Of a stretch of DNA of 64,000 nt, positions 58,901-64,000 are shown one piece after another (the stretch's first letter is position 1; every line of letters starts with the position of its first letter). The notes beneath the pieces were generated by a model that made no database searches, was not told the DNA's origin, and saw only the letters and a program-made list of their open reading frames with translations. The position numbers and the translations under genes are program-made. The stretch is from assembly GCF_000002235.5 (NCBI RefSeq), contig NW_022145609.1, positions 34,356,630-34,420,629 of the forward strand. Direction: 5' to 3'. The stretch comes from Strongylocentrotus purpuratus (taxonomy: Eukaryota; Echinodermata; Echinoidea; Camarodonta; Strongylocentrotidae).

Positions 58901-61900
58901 TTTCTTGCGCAATCCAAAAAACGATTAAATCGCGTATATACTGTCATTTTGCGCTATAAAAGAGCCATTTGAAGCATGTTTTACATTTGCAAATATCTTT
59001 CTTAAAAGAAAGCCATAGACTTCTAAGAGGTATCATTATGTTGCGCTTGAGCTTCTCTTTCTGTTCTTGACATCGGTTTATCTCTCTCATCATTATTTCT
59101 TGCGCAATCCAAAGAAAACGATTAAATCGCGTATATACTGTCATTTTGCGCTATAAAGAGCCATTTGAAGCATGTTTTACATTTGCAAATATCTTTCTTA
59201 AAAGAAAGCCATAGACTTCTAAGAGGTATCATTATGTTGCGCTTGAGCTTCTCTTTCTGTTCTTGACATCGGTTTATCTCTCTCATCATTATTTCTTGCG
59301 CAATCCAAAGAAAACGATTAAATCGCGTATATACTGTCATTTTGCGCTATAAAAGAGCCATTTGAAGCATGTTTTACATTTGCAAATATCTTTCTTAAAA
59401 AGAAAGCCATAGACTTCTAAGAGGTATCATTATGTTGCGCTTGAGCTTCTCTTTCTGTTCTTGACATCGGTTTATCTCTCTCATCATTATTTCTTGCGCA
59501 ATCCAAAGAAAACGATTAAATCGCGTATATACTGTCATTTTGCGCTATAAAAGAGCCATTTGAAGCATGTTTTACATTTGCAAATATCTTTCTTAAAAAG
59601 AAAGCCATAGACTTCTAAGAGGTATCATTATGTTGCGCTTGAGCTTCTCTTTCTGTTCTTGACATCGGTTTATCTCTCTCATCATTATTTCTTGCGCAAT
59701 CCAAAGAAAACATTAAATCGCGTATATACTGTCATTTTGCGCTATAAAAGAGCCATTTGAAGCATGTTTTACATTTGCAAATATCTTTCTTAAAACGAAA
59801 GCCATGGACTTCTAAGAGGTATCATTATGTTGCGCTTGAGCTTCTCTTTCTGTTCTTGACATCGGTTTATCTCTCTCATCATTATTTCTTGCGCAATCCA
59901 AAGAAAACGATTAAATCGCGTATATACTGTCATTTTGCGCTATAAAAGAGCCATTTGAAGCATGTTTTACATTTGCAAATATCTTTCTTAAAAGAAAGCC
60001 ATAGACTTCTAAGAGGTATCATTATGTTGCGCTTGAGCTTCTCTTTCTGTTCTTGACATCGGTTTATCTCTCTCATCATTATTTCTTGCGCAATCCAAAG
60101 AAAACGATTAAATCGCGTATATACTGTCATTTTGCGCTATAAAAGAGCCATTTGAAGCATGTTTTACATTTGCAAATATCTTTCTTAAAAAGAAAGCCAT
60201 AGACTTCTAAGAGGTATCATTATGTTGCGCTTGAGCTTCTCTTTCTGTTCTTGACATCGGTTTATCTCTCTCATCATTATTTCTTGCGCAATCCAAAGAA
60301 AACGATTAAATCGCGTATATACTGTCTCATTTTGCGCTATAAAAGAGCCATTTGAAGCATGTTTTACATTTGCAAATATCTTTCTTAAAACGAAAGCCAT
60401 AGACTTCTAAGAGGTATCATTATGTTGCGCTTGAGCTTCTCTTTCTGTTCTTGACATCGGTTTATCTCTCTCATCATTATTTCTTGCGCAATCCAAAGAA
60501 AACGATTAAATCGCGTATATACTGTCATTTTGCGCTATAAAAGCCATTTGAAGCATGTTTTACATTTGCAAATATCTTTCTTAAAAGAAAGCCATAGACT
60601 TCTAAGAGGTATCATTATGTTGCGCTTGAGCTTCTCTTTCTGTTCTTGACATCGGTTTATCTCTCTCATCATCATTATTTCTTGCGCAATCCAAAGAAAA
60701 CGATTAAATCGCGTATATACTGTCATTTTGCGCTATAAAAGAGCCATTTGAAGCATGTTTTACATTTGCAAATATCTTTCTTAAAAAGAAAGCCATAGAC
60801 TTCTAAGAGGTATCATTATGTTGCGCTTGAGCTTCTCTTTCTGTTCTTGACATCGGTTTATCTCTCTCATCATTATTTCTTGCGCAATCCAAAGAAAACG
60901 ATTAAATCGCGTATATACTGTCATTTTGCGCTATAAAAGAGCCATTTGAAGCATGTTTTACATTTGCAAATATCTTTCTTAAAAAGAAAGCCATAGACTT
61001 CTAAGAGGTATCATTATGTTGCGCTTGAGCTTCTCTTTCTGTTCTTGACATCGGTTTATCTCTCTCATCATTATTTCTTGCGCAATCCAAAGAAAACGAT
61101 TAAATCGCGTATATACTGTCATTTTGCGCTATAAAAGAGCCATTTGAAGCATGTTTTACATTTGCAAATATCTTTCTTAAAAAGAAAGCCATAGACTTCT
61201 AAGAGGTATCATTATGTTGCGCTTGAGCTTCTCTTTCTGTTCTTGACATCGGTTTATCTCTCTCATCATTATTTCTTGCGCAATCCAAAGAAAACGATTA
61301 AATCGCGTATATACTGTCATTTTGCGCTATAAAAGAGCCATTTGAAGCATGTTTTACATTTGCAAATATCTTTCTTAAAACGAAAGCCATGGACTTCTAA
61401 GAGGTATCATTATGTTGCGCTTGAGCTTCTCTTTCTGTTCTTGACATCGGTTTATCTCTCTCATCATTATTTCTTGCGCAATCCAAAGAAAACGATTAAA
61501 TCGCGTATATACTGTCATTTTGCGCTATAAAAGAGCCATTTGAAGCATGTTTTACATTTGCAAATATCTTTCTTAAAACGAAAGCCATGGACTTCTAAGA
61601 GGTATCATTATGTTGCGCTTGAGCTTCTCTTTCTGTTCTTGACATCGGTTTATCTCTCTCATCATTATTTCTTGCGCAATCCAAAGAAAACGATTAAATC
61701 GCGTATATACTGTCATTTTGCGCTATAAAAGAGCCATTTGAAGCATGTTTTACATTTGCAAATATCTTTCTTAAAACGAAAGCCATAGACTTCTAAGAGG
61801 TATCATTATGTTGCGCTTGAGCTTCTCTTTCTGTTCTTGACATCGGTTTATCTCTCTCATCATTATTTCTTGCGCAATCCAAAGAAAACAATTAAATCGC

Positions 61901-64000
61901 GTATATACTGTCATTTTGCGCTATAAAAGAGCCATTTGAAGCATGTTTTACATTTGCAAATATCTTTCTTAAAACGAAAGCCATGGACTTCTAAGAGGTA
62001 TCATTATGTTGCGCTTGAGCTTCTCTTTCTGTTCTTGACATCGGTTTATCTCTCTCATCATTATTTCTTGCGCAATCCAAAGAAAACGATTAAATCGCGT
62101 ATATACTGTCATTTTGCGCTATAAAAGAGCCATTTGAAGCATGTTTTACATTTGCAAATATCTTTCTTAAAAAGAAAGCCATAGACTTCTAAGAGGTATC
62201 ATTATGTTGCGCTTGAGCTTCTCTTTCTGTTCTTGACATCGGTTTATCTCTCTCATCATTATTTCTTGCGCAATCCAAAGAAAACAATTAAATCGCGTAT
62301 ATACTGTCATTTTGCGCTATAAAAGAGCCATTTGAAGCATGTTTTACATTTGCAAATATCTTTCTTAAAAAGAAAGCCATAGACTTCTAAGAGGTATCAT
62401 TATGTTGCGCTTGAGCTTCTCTTTCTGTTCTTGACATCGGTTTATCTCTCTCATCATTATTTCTTGCGCAATCCAAAGAAACGATTAAATCGCGTATATA
62501 CTGTCATTTTGCGCTATAAAGAGCCATTTGAAGCATGTTTTACATTTGCAAATATCTTTCTTAAAAGAAAGCCATAGACTTCTAAGAGGTATCATTATGT
62601 TGCGCTTGAGCTTCTCTTTCTGTTCTTGACATCGGTTTATCTCTCTCATCATTATTTCTTGCGCAATCCAAAGAAACAATTAAATCGCGTATATACTGTC
62701 ATTTTGCGCTATAAAGAGCCATTTGAAGCATGTTTTACATTTGCAAATATCTTTCTTAAAAAGAAAGCCATAGACTTCTAAGAGGTATCATTATGTTGCG
62801 CTTGAGCTTCTCTTTCTGTTCTTGACATCGGTTTATCTCTCTCATCATTATTTCTTGCGCAATCCAAAGAAAACGATTAAATCGCGTATATACTGTCATT
62901 TTGCGCTATAAAAGAGCCATTTGAAGCATGTTTTACATTTGCAAATATCTTTCTTAAAAAGAAAGCCATGGACTTCTAAGAGGTATCATTATGTTGCGCT
63001 TGAGCTTCTCTTTCTGTTCTTGACATCGGTTTATCTCTCTCATCATTATTTCTTGCGCAATCCAAAGAAAACAATTAAATCGCGTATATACTGTCATTTT
63101 GCGCTATAAAAGAGCCATTTGAAGCATGTTTTACATTTGCAAATATCTTTCTTAAAAAGAAAGCCATAGACTTCTAAGAGGTATCATTATGTTGCGCTTG
63201 AGCTTCTCTTTCTGTTCTTGACATCGGTTTATCTTTCTCATCATTATTTCTTCTTGCGCAATCCAAAGAAAACGATTAAATCGCGTATATACTGTCATTT
63301 TGCGCTATAAAAGAGCCATTTGAAGCATGTTTTACATTTGCAAATATCTTTCTTAAAAGAAAGCCATGGACTTCTAAGAGGTATCATTATGTTGCGCTTG
63401 AGCTTCTCTTTCTGTTCTTGACATCGGTTTATCTTCTCATCATTATTTCTTTCTTGCGCAATCCAAAGAAAACGATTAAATCGCGTATATACTGTCATTT
63501 TGCGCTATAAAAGAGCCATTTGAAGCATGTTTTACATTTGCAAATATCTTTCTTAAAAGAAAGCCATAGACTTCTAAGAGGTATCATTATGTTGCGCTTG
63601 AGCTTCTCTTTCTGTTCTTGACATCGGTTTATCTCTCTCATCATTATTTCTTGCGCAATCCAAAGAAAACAATTAAATCGCGTATATACTGTCATTTTGC
63701 GCTATAAAAGAGCCATTTGAAGCATGTTTTACATTTGCAAATATCTTTCTTAAAAGAAAGCCATAGACTTCTAAGAGGTATCATTATGTTGCGCTTGAGC
63801 TTCTCTTTCTGTTCTTGACATCGGTTTATCTCTCTCATCATTATTTCTTGCGCAATCGAAAGAAAACAATTAAATCGCGTATATACTGTCATTTTGCGCT
63901 ATAAAAGAGCCATTTGAAGCATGTTTTACATTTGCAAATATCTTTCTTAAAACGAAAGCCATGGACTTCTAAGAGGTATCATTATGTTGCGCTTGAGCTT
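52990..64000. repeat. Satellite 2: ~198-bp monomer, ~56 copies, runs off the window
   Basis: The monomer begins TTGCGCAATCCAAAGAAAAC, then GATTAAATCGCGTATATACT, GTCATTTTGCGCTATAAAAG, AGCCATTTGAAGCATGTTTT and so on, through TTGACATCGGTTTATC to TCATCATTATTTC. Copies differ at few sites: CCATAGAC or CCATGGAC, AAAACGAAAG, AAAAAGAAAG or AAAAGAAAG, and AACGATT or AACAATT. Each contains three TTGCGC hexamers, one forming the TTGCGCAA palindrome, and one TATAAAAG. The 62-72-aa ORFs on both strands repeat with the satellite and are not genes. Copies next to the gap carry more small indels. Confidence 0.98.

Noticed and set aside
52990-64000. Repeated 62-72-aa ORFs (MKHVLHLQISFL..., MTVYTRFNRFLW...)
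   Set aside because: Translations of the 198-bp satellite, one per monomer, on both strands.
31025-64000. CRISPR array
   Set aside because: The repeats are 113- and 198-bp monomers directly abutting each other, with no unique spacers, in eukaryotic DNA.

Overview
The window is eukaryotic: spliced genes, long AT-rich introns, LINE and MITE debris and satellite arrays. It is probably from a marine deuterostome invertebrate. A sea urchin or close relative fits best, judging by the ACATGTA-rich spacers, the LINE/SINE tails with TATATA-GCGC next to (AAT)n, and the protein similarity of the one clear gene. The species itself cannot be read from the sequence.

Region 1 (1-6944) is AT-rich with no convincing coding exon. 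The plus strand is T-rich in the first part and A-rich in the second, which suggests two converging 3' UTRs.

Region 2 (6945-26086, minus strand) is the C-terminal half, about 361 residues, of an M3 zinc metallopeptidase of the neurolysin/thimet oligopeptidase type. I placed nine exon positions with consensus splice sites and matching phases. The exon carrying the HEFGH zinc motif is present twice in tandem (12021-12094 and 11902-11975). The copies are 45 nt apart, equal in length and identical in phase, and look like mutually exclusive alternative exons for the active site. The introns hold several terminal-inverted-repeat MITEs and a 5'-truncated CR1/L2-like LINE.

Region 3 (13974-25924) is the gene's 12-kb intron. 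It is a graveyard of domain fragments: a P2X7-intracellular-like piece, a BEN-domain tail with a poly(A) signal, an integrase-core fossil, a PIF/Harbinger transposase scrap, a 17-linker C2H2 zinc-finger array with repeated frameshifts, a SET-domain terminal exon, two well-spliced exons of unknown identity, a LINE RT scrap and a 152-codon unidentified ORF.

Region 4 (26285-52489) begins with a 60-bp minisatellite and passes into a giant C-rich satellite with a monomer of about 113 bp (some 190 copies) and higher-order units of about 3.35 kb and 2.4-2.6 kb. After its first copy the array is split by a 4.36-kb inverted-repeat DNA element (26669-31024) flanked by TA.

Region 5: exactly 500 N (52490-52989) separate this array from a second satellite (52990 to the window end) with a monomer of about 198 bp and some 56 copies. 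Each monomer carries a TTGCGCAA palindrome and a TATAAAAG box. The exons for the N-terminal half of the peptidase are not in the window. Either both satellites sit in one very long intron, or the gene or scaffold is broken here.
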